From Polymorphobacter_B sp038225475 (GTDB taxonomy: Bacteria; Pseudomonadota; Alphaproteobacteria; Sphingomonadales; Sphingomonadaceae): a stretch of 64,000 bases of DNA. A program made the position numbers and the translations under genes. Shown here one piece after another: positions 21,588-30,101 of the stretch (its first letter is position 1; every line of letters starts with the position of its first letter). The stretch is taken from contig JBBRRA010000001.1 of the NCBI GenBank assembly GCA_038225475.1, positions 248,001 to 312,000 of the forward strand. The letters run 5' to 3'. Below the pieces are notes generated by a model, which searched no databases, was not told the DNA's origin, and saw only the letters and a program-made list of their open reading frames with translations.

Positions 21588-24164
21588 ATGTCGAAGCCAT
21601 TGTTCGCCGCCGCCACGCTCGCCGCCTTGCTCGCGACCACTGCGCACGCCACTGAAGGGCGCCTGCCCGGCGGCGTCGTGCCGCTGGCCTATACGATCAG
21701 CGTCAATCCCGATGCCGCCAAGCTGACGTTTACCGGCAAGGAGATGATCCGGATCAAGGTCGCCGCGCCGACCCGGACGATCACGCTCAACGCCGCCGAA
21801 CTGACGATCGCCAGCGTCCGCCTCGATGCAAAGACCGCCGGCACCGTCAGCCTCGACGCCGACGCGCAGACCGCGACCTTCACCTTTGCCGCGCCGGTCG
21901 CCGCCGGCGAACACGCGCTGTCGATCGTCTATGGCGGCAAGATCAGCCAGTCCGCGTCGGGCATGTTTGCCATCGACTACAACAACACCGACGGCAGCAA
22001 GGCACGGATGATCGTCACGCAGTTCGAGGCGTCGGACGCGCGCCGCTTTGCCCCGACATGGGACGAGCCCGGCTTCAAGACGCCGTTCACGCTGTCGACG
22101 ACGGTGCCCAAGGGGCAGACCGCATTCTCGAACATGCCGGTCGCGAGCAAGGTCGGCGACGTCACTACCTTCGCCACCACGCCCAAGATGTCGGCGTATC
22201 TGATGTTCCTCGGCATCGGCGACGTCGAGCGCAAGACGCTGATGGCGGGCAAGTCCGAGATCGGCGTTATCACCCGGCGCGGCGTCGTCGATCAGGGCGA
22301 TTATGCGCTCGCCAGCGCCAAGCGCATCCTTGCCGCGTACAACGACTATTTCGGCGTGCCATATCCGCTGCCCAAGCTCGACATGATCGCCGGTCCGGGC
22401 TCGAGCGCGTTCTTCGGCGCGATGGAAAACTGGGGCGCGATCTTTTATTTCGAGCAGGTGCTGCTCGTCGATCCCAAGCTGATCACCGAAAACCGGCGGC
22501 AGGACATCTTCAACGTCGTCGCGCACGAGATGGCGCACCAGTGGTTCGGCGACCTCGTGACGATGGCATGGTGGGACGACCTGTGGCTCAACGAAGGCTT
22601 TGCGTCGTGGACGGCGTCGAAGATTTCGAACGACCTCAACCCCGAATGGGGCGCGCTCAGCCAGTCGGTCGCCTTCCCGCGGCAGCAGGCGATGGCGCTC
22701 GATGCGCGCGCCGTCACGCACCCGATCGTCCAGCACGTCACGACGCCCGACCAGATCAACCAGGCGTTCGACAACATCACCTATCTGAAGGGCGAAGCGG
22801 TCATTCGCATGCTCGAGGGTGCGGTCGGGCCCGACACCTTCCGCGCCGGCGTCCGCCGCTATATGGCGAAGTACAAGTACAGCAACACAGTCACCGACCA
22901 GCTGTGGGAGGAGATCGGCGCTGCCGCGAAACAGCCGGTTGCGCCGTTGATGCACAGCTTCACGCTGCAGGGCGGCGTGCCGTTGATCCGTGTCGGCGAG
23001 CCCGTCTGCACCGGCGGCAACACGACGCTGACGCTGGCGCAGGGCCGTTTTGCGCTCGACGAGGCGTCGAAGGCGTCGCGCACGTGGATCGTTCCGGTCA
23101 ATGTCGCGGGCACGGGCGCGATCAAGCGCGTCGATGTCAGCGGCCCCGCTCCGGTCGCCGCCACCGTGCCGGGCTGCGGCCCGGTCGTGGTCAACGCCGG
23201 GCAAAGCGGCTATTACCGCACGCTCTACACCCCGGCGCACTTCGCCGCGCTCGCCGGTAGCATCACCAAGTTGAGCGAAGTCGACCAGATCGGCCTGACC
23301 GCCGACGCCTATGGTCTTGCCAACAGCGGCGACGCAACGATCGAACGCTATCTTGCGCTGGTCGGCGGGCTCAACTCCGATGCCTCGCCGCTGCTATGGT
23401 CGATGGTTTCGGGGCAGTTCGCCGGAATCGACCGGATGCTGCAGGGCGCGCCCGAACAGACCGCGTTCCGGATCAAGGCGCGGTCGCTGCTGCGCCCGGT
23501 TTTCGACCGGGTCGGCTGGACCGGACGTGCCGACGAGATTTCGGCGATGAAGCAGCTGCGCGAGGATATCATCCCCGTGCTCGGCCTGTTCGGCGATCCT
23601 GCCGTTTCCGCCGATGCGGCGCGCTATGCCGAAGCGAGCTTCACCGATCCGGCATCGGTGCCCGGGCCGATCCGTCAGCCCGCGCTGCAGGTGTTCAGCT
23701 ATAACGCGACACCTGCACAATGGGATGCGCTGCATGCTCGCGCCATGGCGGAAAAGTCGCCAGTGGCCAAGCAGCAGCTGTACCGCAACCTTGGCGCTGT
23801 CCATGACGAGGCGCTCGCCAATCGCGCGCTGGCGATCGCACTGACCGACGAGGTCGCCGTGCCGACCCGCGCGACGATCATCCAGGCGGTCGCGTCGCAG
23901 CATCCGGCAATGGCGTTCGACTGGGCAACCGCGCATCAGGATGCGGTCAACGGCATGCTCGAATCGAGCACCCGGTCGGGCTTTGTTGTCGGACTGGCAG
24001 CGGGATCGGGCGACGCCGCGGTCGCCGATCGCGTCATGGCTTTTGCCGTCAAGACGTTCCCCGAAACGTCGCGCAAGCCTGCCGAAACTGCTGCTGCAGT
24101 CATCCGCTACCGCGCCGCGCTGCGGCAGCGGCAGGCGGCAGCGATCGGCAAATGGTCGATGTAA
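21588..24164 (+). CDS. Exported M1 family aminopeptidase
   Basis: 858 aa, with signal peptide MSKPLFAAATLAALLATTAHA. The exopeptidase motif GAMENWG is near residue 280 and the zinc site HEMAHQWFGD at about residue 313, followed 18 residues later by NEGFASW. The C-terminal half is an ERAP1-like helical domain. The ATG at 21588 suits the upstream GGGG; an ATG two codons earlier is possible. It cleaves N-terminal residues from peptides in the periplasm. A strong hairpin follows the stop. Confidence 0.93.
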   Translation: MSKPLFAAATLAALLATTAHATEGRLPGGVVPLAYTISVNPDAAKLTFTGKEMIRIKVAAPTRTITLNAAELTIASVRLDAKTAGTVSLDADAQTATFTFAAPVAAGEHALSIVYGGKISQSASGMFAIDYNNTDGSKARMIVTQFEASDARRFAPTWDEPGFKTPFTLSTTVPKGQTAFSNMPVASKVGDVTTFATTPKMSAYLMFLGIGDVERKTLMAGKSEIGVITRRGVVDQGDYALASAKRILAAYNDYFGVPYPLPKLDMIAGPGSSAFFGAMENWGAIFYFEQVLLVDPKLITENRRQDIFNVVAHEMAHQWFGDLVTMAWWDDLWLNEGFASWTASKISNDLNPEWGALSQSVAFPRQQAMALDARAVTHPIVQHVTTPDQINQAFDNITYLKGEAVIRMLEGAVGPDTFRAGVRRYMAKYKYSNTVTDQLWEEIGAAAKQPVAPLMHSFTLQGGVPLIRVGEPVCTGGNTTLTLAQGRFALDEASKASRTWIVPVNVAGTGAIKRVDVSGPAPVAATVPGCGPVVVNAGQSGYYRTLYTPAHFAALAGSITKLSEVDQIGLTADAYGLANSGDATIERYLALVGGLNSDASPLLWSMVSGQFAGIDRMLQGAPEQTAFRIKARSLLRPVFDRVGWTGRADEISAMKQLREDIIPVLGLFGDPAVSADAARYAEASFTDPASVPGPIRQPALQVFSYNATPAQWDALHARAMAEKSPVAKQQLYRNLGAVHDEALANRALAIALTDEVAVPTRATIIQAVASQHPAMAFDWATAHQDAVNGMLESSTRSGFVVGLAAGSGDAAVADRVMAFAVKTFPETSRKPAETAAAVIRYRAALRQRQAAAIGKWSM

Positions 24165-24173
24165 ACGGCGGCT

Positions 24174-24196
24174 CCCCTCCCTGCGTCAGGGAGGGG
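24174..24196. terminator. Bidirectional hairpin between convergent genes
   Basis: A perfect 10-bp stem (CCCCTCCCTG / CAGGGAGGGG) with a 3-base loop lies between the stop of the M1 peptidase and the stop of the convergent MFS gene. No long T-run on either side. Confidence 0.7.
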
Positions 24197-24207
24197 ATAC
24201 CTCGACG

Positions 24208-25734
24208 TTAGTGGGCGGCGGCGGCAGCGGCGATCGGCCGTGGCCGCGGGGCGAGCCAGATGAAGAAGCCCGCAACGATGAAGATGATGCCGGTCAGGAA
24301 AAACACCCGGTCGGTGGCGAGCATGACGCTTTGCATCTGCACCAGATTGTCGATCTGACGCAGCGCCTGCGTCGACGTCAGCCCCTGGCTGACGAGGTCA
24401 TCGACCCGGTCCTGAACGCCGTTGAGCAGTCCGGCGAGGTTGTCGCGCGCGCTGGTCGTCGAGTCGTCCCAATAGGTCGTCGATAGCGACGCGGCGAACG
24501 CCGCCGCCGTCGTGCGCATAAAGTTCGACAACCCTGCGGCCGACGCCACTTCCTCGGGCAGGACCGCGCCGAGCGCAATGCGCGTCGTCGGCACAAAGAA
24601 GAACGGCACGCCAAAGCCCAGCGCCACCGCCGGCGCAAAGATATGCCAGAAATCGACATTGGTTGCGAAGCCGCTGCGCCAGAAGGTGATGGCAGCAAAC
24701 CAGAAAATGCCGAACGACGTCAGCGCGCGCGGATCGACCTTGTTCGCCAGCTGCGCGACGATCGGCGACATGACGATCGCCAATACCCCGCCCGCTGACG
24801 CATATCCCGCCCAAGTCGCGGTGTACCCCATGCTGGTTTGTAGCCAGAGCGGGATCAGGATCAGGCTGGCGAAAAACGCTCCGAACGCCAGCGCCAGCGT
24901 CGTTGTCGCCACCGCAAAGCCGCGGTGACGGAAAATCCGCAGGTTGACGATCGGATCCTCGGCGGTCAGCTCCCAGATCAGGAACGCGACAAAGCCGATT
25001 GCCGCGATCATCGCGAGACCGACGATCAGCGGCGACCCGAACCAGTCAAGTTCCTTGCCCTTGTCGAGCATGATCTGCAGCGCACCGACCCAACCGATCA
25101 GCAGCGCCAGCCCGACGAAATCAATCGGCCGCTTGGTCACCGGCGTCTCGCGGCTGCGCATCACGCGCCATGCAAAATAAGCGCAGGTGCCGGCGACCGG
25201 TACGTTGATGAAAAAGATCCACGACCAGTGGTAATTATCCGAAATCGTGCCGCCGATGATCGGCCCGATCACCGGCGCGATGACCGTCGTCATCGCCCAA
25301 AGCCCCAGCGCCATCGACGCTTTTTGCGGCGGGAACACGCGCAGCAGTAACGACTGCGACAGCGGAATCATCGGACCGCCGCAGACGCCCTGCGCGACTC
25401 GGAATGCCACCAGCACGGCAAGGCTGGGCGCAAACCCGCAGGCGAACGAGAAAAACGCAAACCCCGCCATGGCGAGGCAAAACACCCGTACGGTGCCGAA
25501 TCGTTGCGCCAGCCAGCCGGTCAGCGGGACGGTAATCGCCTCCGCCACCGAATAGCTGGTGATGACCCAGGTCCCCTGCGTCGGCGACACGGCGAGCGCG
25601 CCGGCGATCGACGGGACCGAGACATTGGCGATCGTGGTGTCGAGCACCACCATGAAGTTCGCCACCGCGAGCAACGCACCCGCCGCGACGAGCGCGCCGC
25701 CGCTCAGCGGTGCCGGGGCACGCGCGCCGGCCAC
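24208..25734 (-). CDS. DHA2-family MFS efflux transporter (EmrB-like)
   Basis: 508 aa with about 14 hydrophobic segments. It opens LLAVANFMVVLDTTIANVSV, the motif D1 region of DHA2 drug:H+ antiporters, followed by TSYSVAEAITVPLTGWLAQR and GPIIGGTISDNYHWSWIFFI (motif C). GTG start two bases from the adaptor stop. It forms the inner-membrane pump of a tripartite system with the EmrA-like adaptor and the NodT-like outer-membrane gene upstream. The substrate is unknown. Confidence 0.92.
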   Translation of the reverse strand: MAGARAPAPLSGGALVAAGALLAVANFMVVLDTTIANVSVPSIAGALAVSPTQGTWVITSYSVAEAITVPLTGWLAQRFGTVRVFCLAMAGFAFFSFACGFAPSLAVLVAFRVAQGVCGGPMIPLSQSLLLRVFPPQKASMALGLWAMTTVIAPVIGPIIGGTISDNYHWSWIFFINVPVAGTCAYFAWRVMRSRETPVTKRPIDFVGLALLIGWVGALQIMLDKGKELDWFGSPLIVGLAMIAAIGFVAFLIWELTAEDPIVNLRIFRHRGFAVATTTLALAFGAFFASLILIPLWLQTSMGYTATWAGYASAGGVLAIVMSPIVAQLANKVDPRALTSFGIFWFAAITFWRSGFATNVDFWHIFAPAVALGFGVPFFFVPTTRIALGAVLPEEVASAAGLSNFMRTTAAAFAASLSTTYWDDSTTSARDNLAGLLNGVQDRVDDLVSQGLTSTQALRQIDNLVQMQSVMLATDRVFFLTGIIFIVAGFFIWLAPRPRPIAAAAAAH

Positions 25735-25735
25735 G

Positions 25736-26905
25736 TCAGCGCGCGCCCGAAACGTCGATCGTCGCGCTCATCGACAGCCCGATGCGCAGCGGATGCTGCC
25801 GCAATTCATCGCGCTTGAGCGTAATGCGTACCGGAATCCGCTGTACGACTTTGATCCAGTTGCCACTGGCATTCTGCGCCGGGATCAGCGCGAACGCCGC
25901 GCCGGTGCCGCCCGAAAGCCCGGTGACGGTACCATGATAGACGACGTCGCTGCCGTACAAATCCGACGTCAGCGTCACCGGCTGCCCGACGCGAACCTTG
26001 GTCAGCTGGCCTTCCTTAAAGTTGGCGTCGACATAGGCGGTTTCGACCGGCACGATCGTCATCAGCGATGCGCCGAGTGCGACGCGCTGCCCGACCTGGA
26101 CATTCTTTTTCGCGACGATCCCGTCGAGCGGCGCGCGCAGGACGGTCCGGTCAAGGTCGAGCTGTGCCTTTGCCACCGCCGACCGAGCGGCGCGGACTTC
26201 GGGGTTTTCCTGCGGGCGCGTGCCCGAAATCAGCGCGGTGTTGACCGCCTCCGACCCCTGTGCGGCAGTCACCTGCGCCGCCGCCTGCTGCCGCGCTGCC
26301 TTCGCCGAATCGAGCCCGGCAACGGCGGCGGCATATTTGTTCTGCGCATTGGTCAGCTCGTCCCCGGAGACCGCGCCCGATTTGGCAAGCACTTGGCGCC
26401 GCTGCAAATCGATCCGCGCGCGCGTCAGGTCGGATTGCGCGCTGGCGATCTGCGCATTGGCCGCCGCAATATCGGCCGAGCGCGATGACACCTGCGCCCC
26501 GAGCGCGCGGCCCTGCGCATAATAGCCCGCGACGCGGCGCTCGGCCGATGCCAGCTGCGCCTTCGCCTGATCGAGCGCGACCTGCGCATCGGCCGGATCG
26601 AGCTCGACGAGAATATCGCCGGCACGAACCGACTGGGTCTCCATGACGTGCACCCGCGTCACGGCGGCGGCGGTAAGCGGCGTCACCTGCGCGCTGTCGG
26701 CCCCGACATAAGCGTTGTCGGTCGCGACGTGCGTCCGCCCGACCAGCAGCCAATAGATGCCATAGGCAACCGCGGCACCAAGCAGGACCAGCCCGAGGAT
26801 CAGGAATAGCCGCCGACGCTTGGCGGTCTTTTGCGCCTTGGTCGCATCGGCGGTCGCCTTGTCCTGAGGCGACGGCTGCGGCAGTTTGGGATCGGCTTCG
26901 GCCAT
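25736..26905 (-). CDS. HlyD-family membrane fusion protein (EmrA-like)
   Basis: 389 aa. One N-terminal transmembrane helix (LFLILGLVLLGAAVAYGIYW) is followed by a biotinyl-lipoyl segment (THVATDNAYVGADSAQVTPL), a long Ala/Gln-rich coiled coil (residues 105-225) and the second lipoyl half TVLRAPLDGIVAKKNVQVGQ. ANFKEGQLTKVRVGQPV is the EmrA signature. It links the MFS pump to the outer-membrane factor across the periplasm. AGGAC precedes the ATG. Ten bases separate it from the outer-membrane gene. Confidence 0.93.
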   Translation of the reverse strand: MAEADPKLPQPSPQDKATADATKAQKTAKRRRLFLILGLVLLGAAVAYGIYWLLVGRTHVATDNAYVGADSAQVTPLTAAAVTRVHVMETQSVRAGDILVELDPADAQVALDQAKAQLASAERRVAGYYAQGRALGAQVSSRSADIAAANAQIASAQSDLTRARIDLQRRQVLAKSGAVSGDELTNAQNKYAAAVAGLDSAKAARQQAAAQVTAAQGSEAVNTALISGTRPQENPEVRAARSAVAKAQLDLDRTVLRAPLDGIVAKKNVQVGQRVALGASLMTIVPVETAYVDANFKEGQLTKVRVGQPVTLTSDLYGSDVVYHGTVTGLSGGTGAAFALIPAQNASGNWIKVVQRIPVRITLKRDELRQHPLRIGLSMSATIDVSGAR

Positions 26906-26915
26906 CGGGGTCGTC

Positions 26916-28355
26916 CTAATTTGCAGCGAGAGTGGCGGCGGTATCGACGAAGCCGCCGCCGAGTGCCTTGACGAGCGCGACATCGAGCGCGAACGCCCGC
27001 GCCTGCAGGTCGGCGAGCGCACGGCGGCGCTGAAGCACTGTGTCCTCGACGATCAACACCGACTGATAGGTGGCGAGCCCGCCGGTATAGCGCAGCTGCG
27101 CGACCCGGTAGGCTTCCTCCTCGAATGCCAGCGCGGCGCGCGCCTCGGCCAGACGCGTCGTCAACGCGCGCGCGCTGGCGGCAGCATCGGCAACATCCTG
27201 CAGCGCACGCACCACGCTGCCGTCATATTGCGCGACCGCCAGCGCATAGTCCGCCTCGGCCCCACGCAAATTCGCCTTAAGCCGCCCGCCGTCGAAAATC
27301 GGCAGGCTGAATGCCGGCCCGACCTGCCCGATATCGGACCCCGCCTTGACCAGATTGCCCAACCCCAGCGACTGCAGACCGATAAAGGCAACGAGGTTGA
27401 CGTTGGGGTAGAATTGCGCCCGCGCCACATGGATGCGCTGCCCGGCGGCATCGGCCCGCCGGCGCGCCGCCACGACTTCGGGCTTGCGCCCGATCAGCTC
27501 GGCCGCGAGCGACGTCGGCAGCCCGAACGCGGGCAGCGGCCCGGCCGCAGGCGGGGTAATCGTCAGGCCAAAATCGGGCCCGGCACCGGTCAATGCGGCA
27601 AGCGCGTCGCGCGTCAGTACGATCTGTTCGTCGATCGCGGCAACGTCGCCGCGTGCGGTGGGCACATTGGCTTCGGCTGCCTGCGATTCGGCGCGCGTAT
27701 CGAGGCCACCGGCAACGCGCTGATTGACGAGCGTCAGCGTCGCCTGCCGCAATTGCACCGATGCGACGGCGACGTCACGCTCGGCATACAGCTGCGCGAG
27801 CGTTGCATAGGTCGACGCCACCGATGTCGACAGCATCAGAACCGCCGCCGCGCGGTCCGCGGCAACCGCCTGCGCATCCGACGTCGCGGCACGGACGCCG
27901 GCGCGGTTCTTGCCCCAGAAATCGACCTCATAGCTGAAATCGAGCGTTCCGCGCCCGAACTCCTGATACCCATGCGGGACGAATTGCGCCGGAAAACCGT
28001 TGTTATAGCTCTGCTTGGTGACCCCGCCCGAGGCGTTTGCCGTGACCGACGGCACCAGCGCGGCGCGCGATTGCTGCGTCAACGCCTGCGCGCGGTGCAA
28101 TCGCGCGTCGGCAGCGGCAACATCGGGGCTGTCCTTGAGTGCCGCAGCAATTAGCGTGTCGAGCTGCGGGTCGCGATACGCATGCCACCATTCGCGCGCC
28201 GGCCAACTGCCCGGCTCCGGCGTCGCCAACCCCGCAGCAGCATAGCTCGATACTGGCTTGGGGTGGAGCTGCGCATCCCCCGACGGCGCGACGCAGGCTG
28301 TCAGCCCCACTGCAGCCAGCAGCACAATCGCTGTACCGATCGGATTTCTGCGCAT
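26916..28355 (-). CDS. NodT-type outer-membrane efflux lipoprotein
   Basis: 479 aa. A lipoprotein signal ends LLAAVGLTACVAP, with lipobox Cys21. Two OEP repeats follow, with the family patterns WWHAYRDPQLDTLIAAALKD, EVDFWGKNRAGVRAATSDAQ and GPAFSLPIFDGGRLKANLRG. It forms the trimeric outer-membrane channel of the pump encoded by the next two genes. First gene of the operon and divergent from a TetR regulator, with an operator-like palindrome between them. Confidence 0.93.
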   Translation of the reverse strand: MRRNPIGTAIVLLAAVGLTACVAPSGDAQLHPKPVSSYAAAGLATPEPGSWPAREWWHAYRDPQLDTLIAAALKDSPDVAAADARLHRAQALTQQSRAALVPSVTANASGGVTKQSYNNGFPAQFVPHGYQEFGRGTLDFSYEVDFWGKNRAGVRAATSDAQAVAADRAAAVLMLSTSVASTYATLAQLYAERDVAVASVQLRQATLTLVNQRVAGGLDTRAESQAAEANVPTARGDVAAIDEQIVLTRDALAALTGAGPDFGLTITPPAAGPLPAFGLPTSLAAELIGRKPEVVAARRRADAAGQRIHVARAQFYPNVNLVAFIGLQSLGLGNLVKAGSDIGQVGPAFSLPIFDGGRLKANLRGAEADYALAVAQYDGSVVRALQDVADAAASARALTTRLAEARAALAFEEEAYRVAQLRYTGGLATYQSVLIVEDTVLQRRRALADLQARAFALDVALVKALGGGFVDTAATLAAN

Positions 28356-28369
28356 TGTTCACCAAAACT

Positions 28370-28392
28370 ATTGACCGTACCGTACGGTCAAT
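28370..28392. promoter_or_regulatory. Perfect 23-bp palindrome, TetR-type operator
   Basis: Arms ATTGACCGTAC (28370-28380) and GTACGGTCAAT (28382-28392) are perfect inverted repeats around one central base. It starts 15 bases from the outer-membrane gene start and contains TTGACC on both strands, a possible -35. Size and symmetry fit a TetR-family dimer, and the TetR gene is adjacent. Confidence 0.85.
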
Positions 28393-28445
28393 GCCAATTA
28401 CGCCGAACGCGATATTCTGGTCAACCGGGAAAAGCTTGGACGAGG

Positions 28446-29075
28446 ATGACAATTTCAACCGGCGGAGAGCCGCAGCCGCGCCCCACCCGCGACCAGCGCC
28501 GCGATGCGATTCTGGCAATCGCACATGACGTGTTCCTCGAACATGGCTTCGAGCGCGCATCGATGTCGCAGGTCGCAGCGCAGCTCGGGGGCTCGAAAGG
28601 CACGCTCTACAGCTATTTCGACAGCAAGGAGGCGCTGTTCGAGGCGCTGGTCACCCACAGCTGCGCCAAGAACGGCCAGGCGATCTTCGACGCGCCGCCC
28701 GGCTTGCCGATGACGGAGCGGCTGACGCGGATCGCCCGCGCCCACATCAATCTCGTCACCTCCGACTGGGCGATTCGCATGATGCAGGTCGTCGCCGCCG
28801 AAGCGCGCCGCCGCCCTGAAATCGGACGCATTTTCTACGACGCCGGCCCCGGCGAGGGCGTCACCCGGCTGAGCCACCAGCTCGACGCGTATGTCGCGGC
28901 CGGAGAACTTGCCACCGACGACACCCGCGCGGCGGCCGAAACCTTCATGTCGCTGTGCCGCGGGCATTATCACCTGCAGCGGATGCTGGGTCAGCTCGGC
29001 ACGCCGACGCCCGCGGTGATCGAGCGCGAAGCGGCGCGCGCGGTCGCACTGTTCCTCGCACTGTACCGGGCCTAG
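28446..29075 (+). CDS. TetR/AcrR family regulator
   Basis: 209 aa. The N-terminal HTH is DQRRDAILAIAHDVFLEHGF, ERASMSQVAAQLGGSKGTLY, SYFDSKEALFEAL, all standard TetR residues. The C-terminal ligand-binding region resembles the AefR-like type (INLVTSDWAIRMMQVVAAEA). It is divergent from the efflux operon and probably represses it by binding the palindrome at 28370-28392. Its stop overlaps the stop of the convergent gene by two bases. Confidence 0.9.
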   Translation: MTISTGGEPQPRPTRDQRRDAILAIAHDVFLEHGFERASMSQVAAQLGGSKGTLYSYFDSKEALFEALVTHSCAKNGQAIFDAPPGLPMTERLTRIARAHINLVTSDWAIRMMQVVAAEARRRPEIGRIFYDAGPGEGVTRLSHQLDAYVAAGELATDDTRAAAETFMSLCRGHYHLQRMLGQLGTPTPAVIEREAARAVALFLALYRA

Positions 29076-30064
29076 GCGCGCGGCGGCAGCACCTTGACCG
29101 GATCGACCGCAGCGCGCCCACGGCGCAGTTCGAAATGCAGTTGCGGCTCGTCGACTGCACCGGTCGCACCCGCCCGAGCGATGACATCGCCCTGGTGAAC
29201 ACGGTCGCCGCGTGCCACCAGGACCGCTTGATTATGACCATAGGCGCTGACCCAGCCGTCGGCGTGCTTGATCAGCACGAGGTTGCCGAACCCCGCTACC
29301 GCATCGCCGGCATAAGCGACGACGCCGTCGGCGGTGGCGTGCACGGCGCTGCCCGCGCTGGTCTTCAGGTTGACGCCGTCATTGAAGCGGCCACCGGGTT
29401 TCGCTCCGAAAGCCGACAGGATGCGCCCCTCGATCGGCCAGTCGAACTTCGGCGATGCTGTCGGTAAAGCGGGCAGCGGGCGCGCCACTGCGACCTTTGC
29501 ATGCGGCGCGCGCGCGGCGGGCTCGGCTCCGGTGATCAGGTCATCGATGTTGATCTTGAACGCGGCGGCGCGCTCCTCGATCGACATCGCGGCGACCTGA
29601 ACTTTCGACGGCAGCAGCAAACGGTCGCCGACTTCGAGCGTAAACGGCGGCGCAAGGCGGTTCGCGGCGACGACGCGCGTCCAGTCGGCGCCATAGGCTC
29701 GCGCGATCGCGATGCCGGTTTCGCCGGGGCGAACGGTGTGGAGCCTCCCGGCGGGCAGCTTGAGCAGCTGTCCGGGCCTGAGCACAGAGGTCGGCGCGAT
29801 GCCGTTTGCAGCAGCGATAGCACCGGCAGGCACGTTGGTGCGCAGCGCCACCTGTGCCAACGTTTCGCCGGGCGCAGCGTTTGCAGTGCCGGCGGCGATG
29901 TCGACGGCGTTGGGGATGACCTTTCGCGCCACCCACGCTGGCTTTGGCGCAGCGGCCAACTGCACCGGCGCGGCGCGGATGGGAACGACGTCGGCCGCGC
30001 GCTCATGTGCGCAGCCGGCCACGAGCATTAGCAACAGCAATCGGGGGGCACGCAGCAAAACCAT
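29072..30064 (-). CDS. NlpD-like LysM/M23 lipoprotein, degenerate active site
   Basis: 330 aa. A lipoprotein signal MVLLRAPRLLLLMLVAGCAH (Cys18) is followed by two LysM domains (about residues 60-105 and 108-152) and an M23/LytM domain (residues 210-325). The usual first zinc motif HxGxD is replaced by FNDGVNLKT, so two metal ligands are lost, while LHFELR is kept. As in NlpD and EnvC, this suggests an activator of cell-wall amidases in division rather than an active peptidase. AAGGA precedes the ATG. Confidence 0.85.
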   Translation of the reverse strand: MVLLRAPRLLLLMLVAGCAHERAADVVPIRAAPVQLAAAPKPAWVARKVIPNAVDIAAGTANAAPGETLAQVALRTNVPAGAIAAANGIAPTSVLRPGQLLKLPAGRLHTVRPGETGIAIARAYGADWTRVVAANRLAPPFTLEVGDRLLLPSKVQVAAMSIEERAAAFKINIDDLITGAEPAARAPHAKVAVARPLPALPTASPKFDWPIEGRILSAFGAKPGGRFNDGVNLKTSAGSAVHATADGVVAYAGDAVAGFGNLVLIKHADGWVSAYGHNQAVLVARGDRVHQGDVIARAGATGAVDEPQLHFELRRGRAAVDPVKVLPPRA

Positions 30065-30101
30065 GCGCGTCCTTAACCCGGTCAGGTGACGAACAAAATC
30101 G

